Shown piece after piece: positions 53,942 through 62,683 of a stretch of DNA of 64,000 nucleotides (its first letter is position 1; each line of letters opens with the position of its first letter). The stretch comes from Bartonella machadoae (GTDB lineage: Bacteria > Pseudomonadota > Alphaproteobacteria > Rhizobiales > Rhizobiaceae): positions 661,095 through 725,094 of the forward strand of contig NZ_CP087114.1 in NCBI RefSeq assembly GCF_022559585.1, read 5' to 3'. Under the pieces are notes generated by a model. The model did not search any database. It was not told the origin of the DNA and saw nothing but the letters and a program-made list of their open reading frames with translations. A program made the translations under genes and the position numbers.

Positions 53942-55598
53942 TTTTCATCTCCAGATCAGCAAAGTTTAAGACAGTTGCGTGCTGAGGAAAAAGATCACGT
54001 TTGTGGGTAATAACGAGAACGATGCGTTCTTGCGAAAGTTTATATAAATGCTCAACAATTTGTGCACTGACAATATCATCTAATGCGGAGGTTGGCTCAT
54101 CCAAAATAAGAAGGCTTGGGTTTATGAGAAAAAAACAAGCCAAAGCCAAGCGTTGGCGCTGACCACCTGATAAAAATCCACCTTGCTCTCCCACTTGTGT
54201 TTCTAGTCCTTGAGGCAACTGAGCAATCAAATCGTGACAAGCGCTAGCATATAATGCAGCGTTGATTTCATCTGATGTGGCATCTGGTTTGGCGAGAAGC
54301 ATATTTTCAAGAATGGTTCCAGAAAAAAGGCAAGGATTTTGGGGAAAATAGGCAATTGTTTCACGCACGCTACGGATATCAAAATTCTGTAAAGGTTGGT
54401 TGTTAAGGAATATCTTTCCACTTGTTGGCGGGTAGAGACCACAAAGGAGCTTAGCCAAGGTTGTTTTTCCACATCCTGAAGGACCAAGCAACATAATCGG
54501 TTTTCCAGTTTGTAAACAGACATTAAGGTGGCTGATAATAGGTTTCTCTTCATAAGAAAAACAAAGATCGTTGGCTTCAAGAAGGGGTGTTGTAGTGAGC
54601 TGAAGAGGAGGTTTTTCTACTTCCCATTCTGATGGAGTATTAAGAATATCACCCAAACGAAGGCGAGAGATTTTTAAGTGCTGCCATTCTTCCCATAAAG
54701 AGGCAAGGCTTAAGATAGGACCAGAAACATTACCAGCAAGGAGATGAAAGGCAATAAGTTGCCCTAATGTGATTTGGTTTTGAAGAACAGCTTGAGCACC
54801 AAAGAAGATAATAAAGATAGTGAAAAGATCGCCAAAAATATGACTCATGGCTCCATTGAGAAGATGCAATTTACTGGTTGTTAGGCTTTGATCTAAACTA
54901 CGGGCTAAAGTTTCTTGCATGCGTATCGTATGAGCAGCTTCTTTTACGTGTGCTTTAATGGCTTCAAGATTGGTAAAACTTTCAATAAGGCGCGATTTAT
55001 GAGCAGCTTGCAGAGTGAAAGTACGGCGTAATTGGCGGCGCAAGAAGGGACCGACCAACGCTAAAGAGCCCATTTGTAAGGGCAAGATGATAAGAACGAT
55101 AAAAGTGAGTTGTGGACTAATGGAAAAGAGTGCAGCAATATAAATAATGGCAAAAAGAACATTCAGGACGGTTGTCGCAATGGTTCCTGTTAAAAAACCA
55201 CGAATTGTATCAACCTCTCCGATTCGTGTGAATAGTTCCCCTACTTGCCAAGTGGATAAGACAGGTAATGAGAGGCTTAACACATGGGTGTAGATGCGAC
55301 GTCCAAACTCTAATGTCAGTCGATTGGCTAAATAAGCCCCTAAATAGCCAGAGAGGGAGCTAAGAGCTGTGCTAAACAGCATGATAGCAATCATAAGGAT
55401 AACGATAGCATAGAGGCTTTCAATGCGCTGAAAAGGAAGAATACGGTCGATAATCGCTTGAAAAATAAAAGGATTGACTAAGCCCAGCAAACGTAAAACA
55501 ACAGCAACGCAACTGAGTTCGATGACATAATAAATATATTTCTTTGTTGTTTTTGTAAACCAAGAGAACGATACTGGTTTTTCTTGTGAAGGACTCAT
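53931..55598 (-). CDS. Type I secretion ABC exporter (HlyB-like, no C39)
   Basis: 555 residues: a six-span ABC transmembrane domain (about 20-300) and an ATPase domain. Walker A is GPSGCGKTT (372-380), the signature LSGGQ (476-480), Walker B LLILDEP (496-502) and the H-loop His at 532. Unlike HlyB it lacks an N-terminal C39 or C39-like domain, so it would not cleave double-glycine leaders itself. It heads a three-gene operon with the adaptor and acyltransferase, and is divergent from the glycine-zipper protein across 257 bases. Confidence 0.92.
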   Translation of the reverse strand: MSPSQEKPVSFSWFTKTTKKYIYYVIELSCVAVVLRLLGLVNPFIFQAIIDRILPFQRIESLYAIVILMIAIMLFSTALSSLSGYLGAYLANRLTLEFGRRIYTHVLSLSLPVLSTWQVGELFTRIGEVDTIRGFLTGTIATTVLNVLFAIIYIAALFSISPQLTFIVLIILPLQMGSLALVGPFLRRQLRRTFTLQAAHKSRLIESFTNLEAIKAHVKEAAHTIRMQETLARSLDQSLTTSKLHLLNGAMSHIFGDLFTIFIIFFGAQAVLQNQITLGQLIAFHLLAGNVSGPILSLASLWEEWQHLKISRLRLGDILNTPSEWEVEKPPLQLTTTPLLEANDLCFSYEEKPIISHLNVCLQTGKPIMLLGPSGCGKTTLAKLLCGLYPPTSGKIFLNNQPLQNFDIRSVRETIAYFPQNPCLFSGTILENMLLAKPDATSDEINAALYASACHDLIAQLPQGLETQVGEQGGFLSGGQRQRLALACFFLINPSLLILDEPTSALDDIVSAQIVEHLYKLSQERIVLVITHKRDLFPQHATVLNFADLEMKNGG

Positions 55599-55855
55599 TT
55601 GAATTTATAATTTTGTTTAAGAGGAAGAGCGATAGATGTCGCATATTTAAACAGTATTGTAAATAGTATTATTACTCAACAAAATATACATTTTGTATGA
55701 ATATAATATAAACATATTGTATTTATTGTTTATACATTATTTTTATTATTATTTTTCAAATTATAATTTGACTTTTTCTAAAATGAACAGTAGAGAATTT
55801 ACCACATTATCATTATGATACAGTTGTTTCTAATAAATAAAAAAGGAGGATTTAA
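55599..55855. promoter_or_regulatory. Divergent promoter region of the secretion locus
   Basis: 257 very AT-rich bases between the exporter and the glycine-zipper gene. TTGACT at 55768-55773 with TAGAGA 17 bases on is a possible, weak rightward promoter. A strong Shine-Dalgarno AAGGAGG (55843-55849) precedes the ATG at 55856. The AT-richness suggests silencing by MucR or a similar protein. Confidence 0.45.
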
Positions 55856-56449
55856 ATGGGTAGTTCAAGCTCATCACATGATTCAAGTAGTAACTCACAT
55901 ACAAAAAGTTGGCTTTTTCCAGAAGAAAGTGATTGTAGTGCAGGCGCTCATTCCCAAGCAGCAGGCGCGGGCGGCCTCGTCGGAACAGCAATAGGAGGTG
56001 TTGCTGGTGCAATCGGAGGTATTTTTGCTAGACCGAAAGGTGTCAGTAATGGCTTTGTCAATGGAGCAATAGGAGGTGGACTATCAGGAGCTGGTGATGC
56101 CGTGGTAGATAAATACAATAAATGCTATACGGCACCAAGTTGTGAAACAAGCGATTATTTTAAAACAGCTGCCATACACGGAGGCATAGGAACAGCAGCT
56201 GGTGCAGTATTCGGTCCGGGAGCACTAGTAGGCGGATTAGGAGGAGCTGCTGACGGTTTGATAGATAAGTACAATCAATGCCATCCGGATCCAAGTTGTC
56301 AAGCAAGCGCTTATGCCAAATCAGTACTCATAAAGGGAGGCGTAGGAGCAGGAATTGGTTTCTTAGCTGGTCCGGAAGGAGCAGCCGGAGGTGGAGCACT
56401 GGGAGCTGCTTACGGTTTTATGGATAAGTACAATCAATGTCATCCGTAA
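55856..56449 (+). CDS. Glycine-zipper repeat protein, candidate secreted effector
   Basis: 197 residues, about a quarter of them glycine. A Ser/His-rich start (MGSSSSSHDSSSNSH) is followed by three repeats of about 52 residues. Each is a Gly/Ala-rich hydrophobic stretch (such as GGIGTAAGAVFGPGALVGGLGG) ending in DKYN (85-88, 137-140, 190-193) and a Cys motif. Cysteines at 90/96 and 142/148 are C-x5-C pairs, with C27 and C195 besides. There is no Sec signal and no GG leader. Glycine zippers favour membrane insertion. Placement suggests export by the divergent type I system and possible lysine acylation. This role is inferred; I know no named family. Confidence 0.65.
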   Translation: MGSSSSSHDSSSNSHTKSWLFPEESDCSAGAHSQAAGAGGLVGTAIGGVAGAIGGIFARPKGVSNGFVNGAIGGGLSGAGDAVVDKYNKCYTAPSCETSDYFKTAAIHGGIGTAAGAVFGPGALVGGLGGAADGLIDKYNQCHPDPSCQASAYAKSVLIKGGVGAGIGFLAGPEGAAGGGALGAAYGFMDKYNQCHP

Positions 56450-56566
56450 AATGGAGGGACACTGTTTCTAATTTATTTAGAAAATAGCTATAAAGATATT
56501 TCTGAGATCAGTAATATTGCAAACATACTTTAAAGCTATGGTTAAACTGATTTCAGGGATATTTTG

Positions 56567-56782
56567 GTGTATAATAATAGATATTTTATTTTGGATATTT
56601 TTGTTATGAGTACTTTTACTAGCTCCTTAGTAACAGCAATTGTATTCGGAATTTTAATGTTTTTTTTCAATAGATTTAAAGGTGAGAACTGGAGTATAAA
56701 AAGGACAATATTATCAACAATTATATTTTTTATATTATATTATTCTGGAAAATTATTAGTTAAATATATGGGAATTTTATAA
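56567..56782 (+). CDS. Small membrane protein, candidate immunity (copy 1)
   Basis: 71 residues from GTG at 56567, preceded by AGGGA at good spacing; an ATG at 56606 would give 58. Two hydrophobic segments (TSSLVTAIVFGILMFFF and RTILSTIIFFILYYSG) are joined by a basic turn (NRFKGENWSIK). I do not recognise the family. Small two-span membrane proteins beside secreted antibacterial peptides are often immunity proteins, so I suggest that for this gene. Its near twin lies 366 bases on. Confidence 0.55.
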   Translation: MYNNRYFILDIFVMSTFTSSLVTAIVFGILMFFFNRFKGENWSIKRTILSTIIFFILYYSGKLLVKYMGIL

Positions 56783-56932
56783 TAATTATTTAACTTTAAA
56801 ATTTAGAATTACAATATAATTAATTTAAATTAATAATATTATTTAAATGATATTATGATAGATATTTCTGAGATCAGTAATATTGCAAACATACTTTAAA
56901 GCTATGGCTAAACTGATTTCAGGGATATTTTG

Positions 56933-57148
56933 GTGTATGATAATAGATATTTTATTTTGGATATTTTTGTTATGAGTACTTTTACTAGCTCCTTAGTAAC
57001 AGCAATTGGATTTGGAATTTTAACGTTTTTTTTCAAAAGATTTAAAGGTAAGAACTGGAGTATAAAAAGGGCAATATTATCAACAATTGTGTTTTTTATA
57101 TTATATTATGCTGCAAATTTATTAATTGAATATATAGGAATTTTATAA
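56933..57148 (+). CDS. Small membrane protein, candidate immunity (copy 2)
   Basis: 71 residues, the tandem copy of the preceding gene with the same leader hairpin, Shine-Dalgarno and GTG start. Changes fall in both spans (ILTFFFKRFKGKNWS, YYAANLLIEYIGIL), and the reading frame, basic turn and hydrophobic pattern are kept. An intact frame in both copies despite their divergence indicates the sequence is under selection as protein. Confidence 0.55.
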   Translation: MYDNRYFILDIFVMSTFTSSLVTAIGFGILTFFFKRFKGKNWSIKRAILSTIVFFILYYAANLLIEYIGIL

Positions 57149-57226
57149 TAATTATTTATATTTAAATTTAGAATTACAATATAATTAATTTAAGTTAATA
57201 ATATTATTTAATATGATATTATGATA

Positions 57227-57691
57227 TATATTTTATATAGTGTTAAAATAGCATTTATTTTAATATATATTAATGTTATTTTTAAAATTTTTTCTTATGT
57301 ATTTAAATATAAAACTTTTAAAAGTATAAAATAAGAATTATTTTAGATAATTTTCCTTTTTATATTATACTTTACTGCAATATATTCATATATATCTTAA
57401 AACATATGTAAATAAATAAAATTTTTGAATTATTGTAATTAATTATAGTTATATCTTGTTATTTATTTTAGTATTTTGATATTTTATTTTCTAAAAGCAC
57501 AGAGAGTAAAATGAAATAAAGTCATTAAACTCACAACGACAGAGATCTGTAAATTGCTATTAGAGTAATCAAGAGCGCGTCAATATATAGAGTAAGTATT
57601 GAAAATTTAGAGCTGATCTATTCACTCTCGTCCGTATTGAACTTCATTGAGAAATAAGCTGTTTATTAAAAAAATATCTATTGTTAAGTCT
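57227..57691. other. AT-rich gene-free interval
   Basis: About 465 bases, extremely AT-rich to about 57480. No gene, repeat copy or tRNA is visible. It marks the right edge of the secretion locus before core-type genes resume. Confidence 0.45.
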
Positions 57692-58477
57692 CTACTCATC
57701 ATCTTGAGAAAGCGGGAGGGAAGCGACTTCTGTATCAAGTGCATCCATAAAATCGATAATAAAAGCAGCATTTGTCCCCAAATCTCTTAGCAAATAACGA
57801 GAAGCGGAGCGCATATCAACGAAAGTTGTATCCCCTTCATCAGTTAAACGGATGACAATATCTGAAATGAAGCCGAGGTAAAAAGTTTTTGCCATCGTTT
57901 CAATATAAATCTCATTTTCCTTGCCTGTAAACTCTCTTTGAGCCACAATAGGCCAGTCATAAGTTTCTAACACATTGAGAACTAATTTACGAATACGCTC
58001 AGGGGATCCGTCATAACGGCGTCCTGACATTTCCGGCCATTGTAACATCTGTAAGGCTGTTTGTTCGGTTAAAACACTCTTAAGCGGTAAAGCATCATTG
58101 GGGCGTGTTGTACGAAAAAAAGCTGGAGGTCTTTGTGTGTCAGTAGAGACATCATGAAGAGCTGGTAAAGCAAACCAAAATCCAAAAAATAACATTAATG
58201 GCGTACCAGTAATTAATGAATAAATAATCCCTTTTAAAGCTTTCATTCCCCCCAGAGCGCCAAACACCCATAAACTGTAAAGTGCTTTGAATGCAAGAAA
58301 AAGAGAAACAATAATACAGCAAGCAGAAATGACAGTTAAAATTATAAAGTCAACGACATGGATGACAGAAAAACGCTGTAGAAACACTGAAAATAATAAA
58401 ATAAAAAACGCCAACCCACTAAAACGGGGAGACCACACTGCGGCCCTTGAAACGAACCGAACGTATTTTTTTTTCAT
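57692..58477 (-). CDS. DUF1499 membrane protein
   Basis: 261 residues with three membrane spans in the first 110 (AFFILLFSVFL, IILTVISACCIIVSLFLAF, LITGTPLMLFFGFWFALPAL). A DUF1499 domain at about 150-245 reads RIRKLVLNVLETYDWPIVAQRE and ends with FVDMRSASRYLLRDLGTNAAFI. The function is unknown. The family is frequent in Rhizobiales. Start at ATG 58477, length normal. It stands alone. Confidence 0.82.
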   Translation of the reverse strand: MKKKYVRFVSRAAVWSPRFSGLAFFILLFSVFLQRFSVIHVVDFIILTVISACCIIVSLFLAFKALYSLWVFGALGGMKALKGIIYSLITGTPLMLFFGFWFALPALHDVSTDTQRPPAFFRTTRPNDALPLKSVLTEQTALQMLQWPEMSGRRYDGSPERIRKLVLNVLETYDWPIVAQREFTGKENEIYIETMAKTFYLGFISDIVIRLTDEGDTTFVDMRSASRYLLRDLGTNAAFIIDFMDALDTEVASLPLSQDDE

Positions 58478-59041
58478 GAAACTTTTTTCTCCTCAACAGT
58501 GTCCCTTAAGAAAAGCTTTTTCAGATTCCTTATCTTAAAATTTTCCTAGTCATACAACAAAAGTAAAGCAGTTGTTTTTGAGGTCAAGGATCGTTGTATT
58601 CATCAAATTTTCAGCAAATTCATAAAGGGTAAATAATAATCATTCTTTTTATAGTTTATTATCGTGTTAATCTGATTTTATGAGAAAAATTTATAATCAC
58701 ATAGAAATAAAATGAGAAGCCAAACCGTCAGGTTTATAAAATTCTGTTTTTACAGAACTTTTAGCTATCTTTATTGTTTTTTTGCAAAGAGATATTTTGT
58801 ATCGAAGAAGAGATGATTATTTGCAAAAGAGATCATCTTTTTTTGCATATTTATAATGAATATACTATTTTTTATATCCTTATATGCAAAATTTATATTT
58901 CAAGAGGTGATTGTTATGGAAATCATGATGAATGATTTTTTACTTCGATAAAAAATCAGTTTTTTAAATTTTGCATAAGAATGGTATCTTCATGATGGTA
59001 TTCAATTGATAAAGGTTGCAAATAATCATTTTGATATGTTT
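58478..59041. other. Intergenic with possible plus-strand small RNA
   Basis: About 560 bases between two minus-strand genes. No protein frame is visible. It ends, on the plus strand, in the hairpin-plus-T-run described at 58811-58844. A second hairpin (TTCTGT/ACAGAA) lies about 60 bases before it. Together these suggest a short noncoding transcript, not proven. Confidence 0.4.
58811..58844 (+). terminator. Orphan intrinsic terminator
   Basis: AGATGAT (58811-58817) and ATCATCT (58832-58838) form a 7-bp stem with a 14-base loop directly followed by a run of T to 58844. This is the classic form for the plus strand, yet no plus-strand gene lies upstream; the nearest genes on both sides are minus strand. 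Confidence 0.6.
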
Positions 59042-59581
59042 TTATTCATTTAACATGTGACAAGTTGCAGATGAAAAGAAGGTTTCACTTTCTTTCTTAG
59101 CAAGAAAAGAGGGAGCAAAAATGCGTAAGAGTACAAAACCTTTATTCAAATTTTTAGCGACCAAAACTGAATTGATATTGTTTTTAGGCTTTGATTGTTT
59201 AAGCTCTATAATTTGTATTGGTTTTCCAATGATGAGATCGAGTGTAGCGTCAGGAGCGGTGCGATCATTAAGGCTATAGAAAATAATTCCATCATATGTG
59301 TAGGCTGCAAGTGACCAAAATTGTGTTGTTTTCAAAGCCTTTAAATGAACAGGACCATTTTCCAGATTAAACCGGCAGACTTTAAGAAGAAAAAATGGAT
59401 CAGTAGATTGTTGAATAGGATTTTGAGTATTTAAGTCAACAAATTGATAAGGGGAACCGGACTTTTTCAGTTCTGTCCATATATTATTCTGCGCCCAATA
59501 GGGTATGAGAAAGAGAACGCAAATATGGACAATGACAGCGCCAATGATTGAAAGAAGTCCGATGTAAATGAATTTAATCAC
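59042..59581 (-). CDS. DUF1254-type membrane-anchored protein
   Basis: 179 residues with an N-terminal membrane span (YIGLLSIIGAVIVHICVLFLIPYW). A domain with PFFLLKVCRFNLENGPVHL and QFWSLAAYTYDGIIFYSLND matches the short DUF1254-like proteins of Rhizobiales. Its first codons overlap the end of the DUF1214 gene by eight bases, so the two form one unit. In related genomes this pair sits after the penicillin-binding protein gene, as here. The role is unknown, perhaps in the envelope. Confidence 0.7.
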   Translation of the reverse strand: MIKFIYIGLLSIIGAVIVHICVLFLIPYWAQNNIWTELKKSGSPYQFVDLNTQNPIQQSTDPFFLLKVCRFNLENGPVHLKALKTTQFWSLAAYTYDGIIFYSLNDRTAPDATLDLIIGKPIQIIELKQSKPKNNINSVLVAKNLNKGFVLLRIFAPSFLAKKESETFFSSATCHMLNE

Positions 59582-60168
59582 AGTTTATTTGTCCTGATGG
59601 AATTCGTTCCACGGATGGCATCGTAAGTTTTTGCAATGCCGTTGCGGAGATGATTGAGGTATCATATAAGGTAAGAATAAGACCAAATTCTCTTTGGCTA
59701 ATCGTTGCAAGCCAATTGCCTGAGGACGGCTTTTGTGAAATATTGATAAGAAATGAACCATCGCTCTCATAGGTAATATTGTTGGTATAGAGTTCGAAAG
59801 GTATTTCTTGAGATGAAGTATACGGTTTGAGTGATCTATCCGCTGTATAAAGGGTAAAAAAGCGTGCTTCAGGGATATAACCTTTTATTAAATAATGGCA
59901 ATTTGGTTGGAGTGGACGCCCGTGGTTATCTTGCCAAATTTGGAAAATGAGACCTTCTGTGTGCCCAATTGAAACATCACCTCGTTTGGCAGCGCGCGCG
60001 CGTATAGGGATCACTGTTGGATGTTCCAACTTGAGGGTAAGCACTCCATTGTCCAATTGTAAAGCGTCCAAAATGATGAAAGGAATTGAGTGCATAATCA
60101 ACACTCAATATCCCGCATAAAATGGAAAAAGCAAAAATGAAAAAGGGAGACATAATCTTGACAAACAT
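59574..60168 (-). pseudogene. DUF1214 protein, frameshifted at a GC tract
   Basis: The N-terminal part starts at ATG 60168 (MFVKIMSPFFIFAFSILCG, a membrane span) and reads GQWSAYPQVGTSNSDPYTRA. At the alternating tract TACGCGCGCGCGCT (about 59992-60005) the frame changes, and RAAKRGDVSIGHTEGLIFQI continues in the -2/+1 frame to the stop at 59574. The second part has the DUF1214 core (ARFFTLYTADRSLKPY, SDGSFLINISQ, NWLATISQREFGLILTLYD). One extra GC dinucleotide would restore DPYTRARAAKRG. It could be a pseudogene, a phase-variable gene or a sequence error. Confidence 0.8.
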
Positions 60169-60185
60169 TCTAAGAGATCTCGAAT

Positions 60186-62336
60186 TCAAAATCTTGAAGT
60201 GCCTATATTTTCCCCTTTCAAAGAGGTTACAGGCGGCTTTTTCAGACTATTATTAATCAGATGTATAATATTTGATGTTTCATGTGAGAGCGTATGGGAT
60301 ATTGGGACTGTAAGGTTGGAAACATTGTGAGAAGGGGATGTCGGTGGTTGATAAGGAAGAAGGGAGTCTTTAACACCATAGAGTTGCTTGAGCATAATAT
60401 TTTGATGTGCAGAAAGCATAATGCTATGCCATATCATGGCAGGAACACCACCACCAAAGGCGCGATTCATTGATGAAAAGTTATCATTTCCCATCCATAC
60501 AGCACCCGTATAATTACCAGTAAAGCCAACAAACCATGCATCGCGATAGGATTGTGATGTTCCAGTTTTTCCAGCAACAAGTGTCATGGGGAGGGCTGCG
60601 CGTTTACCAGATCCTCGTGTTGTAACGCCCACCATCATTTGGTTTATAGAGGCGGTAGTTTGTTCACTGAGGACACGATGAAGTTTATTACCATTATGTT
60701 CTAAGTCCCATACGATATGTCCATCTGTTGTGCGGATTTGTGTAAACCCATGGAGATTTCCGGCTATACCCCCATTTGCAAAGACATTAAAACCAATTGC
60801 TTGATCCATAGGTGTCATATTAGATGTGCCTAAAACCATAGTTTTGTGTGATAAGATATGTGCATGGATTCCCATATTTTTGATTAGATCTATGATGGGT
60901 TGGGTATCGCGGTTAAGGTAGTGATAGGTAAGATAGACAGGCACGGTATTGATGGAAAAAGCCAAAGCGGTTGCGAGATCAATTTTGCCAAGATAATGAC
61001 CAGAATTATTTTTGGGTGACCAGCCACCCCAACTGATGGGAGCATCTAAGACGATTGATGAAGGAGACAGACCATGTTCCATTGCGGTTGCGTAAACATA
61101 AGGTTTGAATGAAGAACCAGGTTGTCTGCCTCCTTGTGTTGCTCTGTTAAACTGACTTTTACTATAATCCACTCCTCCAACGATTGCACAGACAGCACCG
61201 TTATTGTCAAGGATGACTGTTGCGGCTTGTGTTACGCGGTATTGTTGACCATATTGCTGTAAATGATACGTGATAGCTTCTTCTGCTGTTCTTTGAATAT
61301 CCGGATCGAGAGTCGTTTGAATAATCAAACTATAACTTGGAAGTTCGCTACTTATTTTTTTGACTTCGCCAAATACCCAATCAAGAAAATAATCAGGTTG
61401 AGTAGTTTTTATTTTTGTAAATGCTCTTGCAGGATGGCGATGAGCATTGATAATTTGGCTTGCTGTCATAAACCCACTATTAACAAGATTAGAAAGTACC
61501 ACGTTGGCACGTGTTTGAGCAGCAAAGAGATGTTTATGAGGAGCATATTTGCTTGGGGCTTTGAACAATCCTGCTAACATAGCAGATTCACTAAGGGAAA
61601 GATTGTCTATGTTTTTGTCAAAATAAAATTTTGCCGCAGCGGCAATACCAAAATTATTTCCTCCCATATATGCACGGTCAAGATAAAGTTGCAAAATTTG
61701 TCGTTTGCTGAAGTTTGCTTCTAACCAGAGGGCGAGATAAGCTTCTTTGATTTTACGTGTTATGGTTCTTTCATTTGTTAAAAACAAATTTTTAGCAAGT
61801 TGTTGTGTAAGGGTTGAACCACCCTGAACGACACTCTTAGCTTGCATATTTTGTGTGATTGCTCGGGTGAGACCTTGCAAATCAATACCCCAGTGATCAA
61901 AAAAATGTCTGTCCTCCGTTGCAAGAACAGCTTTAATAACAGAATCGGGCATTTCTTCCACAGGAATGGATGCAGCTGGTAACGTGCCACGATGACCGAT
62001 GGGATTTCCATATCGGTCTAAAAAAAGAATGGAAAATTTTTTGAAAGAATACCAATCTTTTTTGGTTAATTCAAAAACTGGAATGCCTACAATGGTAAAA
62101 AGTGTAAAACCAATCAATCCTAATGTTAGTGTTTCATCAAGAATTTCTATGATAAAACGTTTCCCTCCTCGGATATGAAAACATTGTGAGGCGATTTTTG
62201 CTTTTTTCCAAAAGAAACGGTTAGCAGAACGGATACGATAAAGTGCTGTATCAAACAGCGCATCTAATTCAATGAATCTAGGACTGCGAAATGATTTATT
62301 ATGTTTTTCTTTCTTTTTTTTAAAAAAATAAAACAT
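60186..62336 (-). CDS. Class A penicillin-binding protein (PBP1a type)
   Basis: About 716 residues from ATG 62336 (a TTG at 62366 gives a longer frame). A basic N-terminus and one membrane span (LGLIGFTLFTIVGIPVFEL) precede the glycosyltransferase domain (AVLATEDRHFFDHWGID, QGGSTLTQQLAKNLFL, KIKEAYLALWLE, YLDRAYMGGNNFGI). The transpeptidase domain has SxxK in GSSFKPY, SIN in AFSINTVP and KTGT in AGKTGTSQ. All catalytic motifs are intact. It builds and cross-links peptidoglycan. It is followed by the DUF1214/DUF1254 genes on the same strand. Confidence 0.93.
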   Translation of the reverse strand: MFYFFKKKKEKHNKSFRSPRFIELDALFDTALYRIRSANRFFWKKAKIASQCFHIRGGKRFIIEILDETLTLGLIGFTLFTIVGIPVFELTKKDWYSFKKFSILFLDRYGNPIGHRGTLPAASIPVEEMPDSVIKAVLATEDRHFFDHWGIDLQGLTRAITQNMQAKSVVQGGSTLTQQLAKNLFLTNERTITRKIKEAYLALWLEANFSKRQILQLYLDRAYMGGNNFGIAAAAKFYFDKNIDNLSLSESAMLAGLFKAPSKYAPHKHLFAAQTRANVVLSNLVNSGFMTASQIINAHRHPARAFTKIKTTQPDYFLDWVFGEVKKISSELPSYSLIIQTTLDPDIQRTAEEAITYHLQQYGQQYRVTQAATVILDNNGAVCAIVGGVDYSKSQFNRATQGGRQPGSSFKPYVYATAMEHGLSPSSIVLDAPISWGGWSPKNNSGHYLGKIDLATALAFSINTVPVYLTYHYLNRDTQPIIDLIKNMGIHAHILSHKTMVLGTSNMTPMDQAIGFNVFANGGIAGNLHGFTQIRTTDGHIVWDLEHNGNKLHRVLSEQTTASINQMMVGVTTRGSGKRAALPMTLVAGKTGTSQSYRDAWFVGFTGNYTGAVWMGNDNFSSMNRAFGGGVPAMIWHSIMLSAHQNIMLKQLYGVKDSLLPYQPPTSPSHNVSNLTVPISHTLSHETSNIIHLINNSLKKPPVTSLKGENIGTSRF

Positions 62337-62683
62337 ATGAAGAAAGCCTATAACAAAATAATACAACCAAACAAATCTGTAATATTTTATATGGAGTAAG
62401 AGTATTTTTTTGCTATAGTTTTAAGAGAGAAAGAGCATATTTTAAGATTACGATAAGAAGTCAACCGTGGATTATATATCTCGTTTTTTCTTGTGTTAAA
62501 TTTTTTTATTTCAATTATTGTGTAATCTGTACTGAAGACGTTATTTTTAAAATGATTAAAATTGGAGATACTGTCCAACCCTTCTTTTATTACACAGAAG
62601 GATTATTGTCCTTTATACATAAGTTTAATAAATAAAAAATATTGTTCATTTTATATTCAGGGAAAAGAGATTATAAAATATCT
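62337..62683. other. Divergent intergenic region
   Basis: About 350 bases between the penicillin-binding protein gene and the small exported protein. The 63-codon minus frame at 62387-62578 has no recognisable content or good ribosome site and is not called. Confidence 0.4.

Larger units (their letters stand above)
56495..57226 (+). repeat. Tandem duplication, 2 x about 366 bp
   Basis: The block starting GATATTTCTGAGATCAG at 56495 repeats exactly adjacent at 56861, including leader, coding region and AT-rich tail. The copies differ at scattered positions. Each leader has CTGAGATCAG and CTGATTTCAG about 40 bases apart, an inverted repeat that can form a hairpin before the gene. Confidence 0.9.

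Noticed and set aside
52143..55598. Calling the operon a hemolysin locus
   Set aside because: The exporter lacks a C39-like domain and no RTX protein is present, so a hemolysin label would mislead.
62387..62578. 63-codon minus-strand gene
   Set aside because: Low-complexity, no start signal and no recognisable content.
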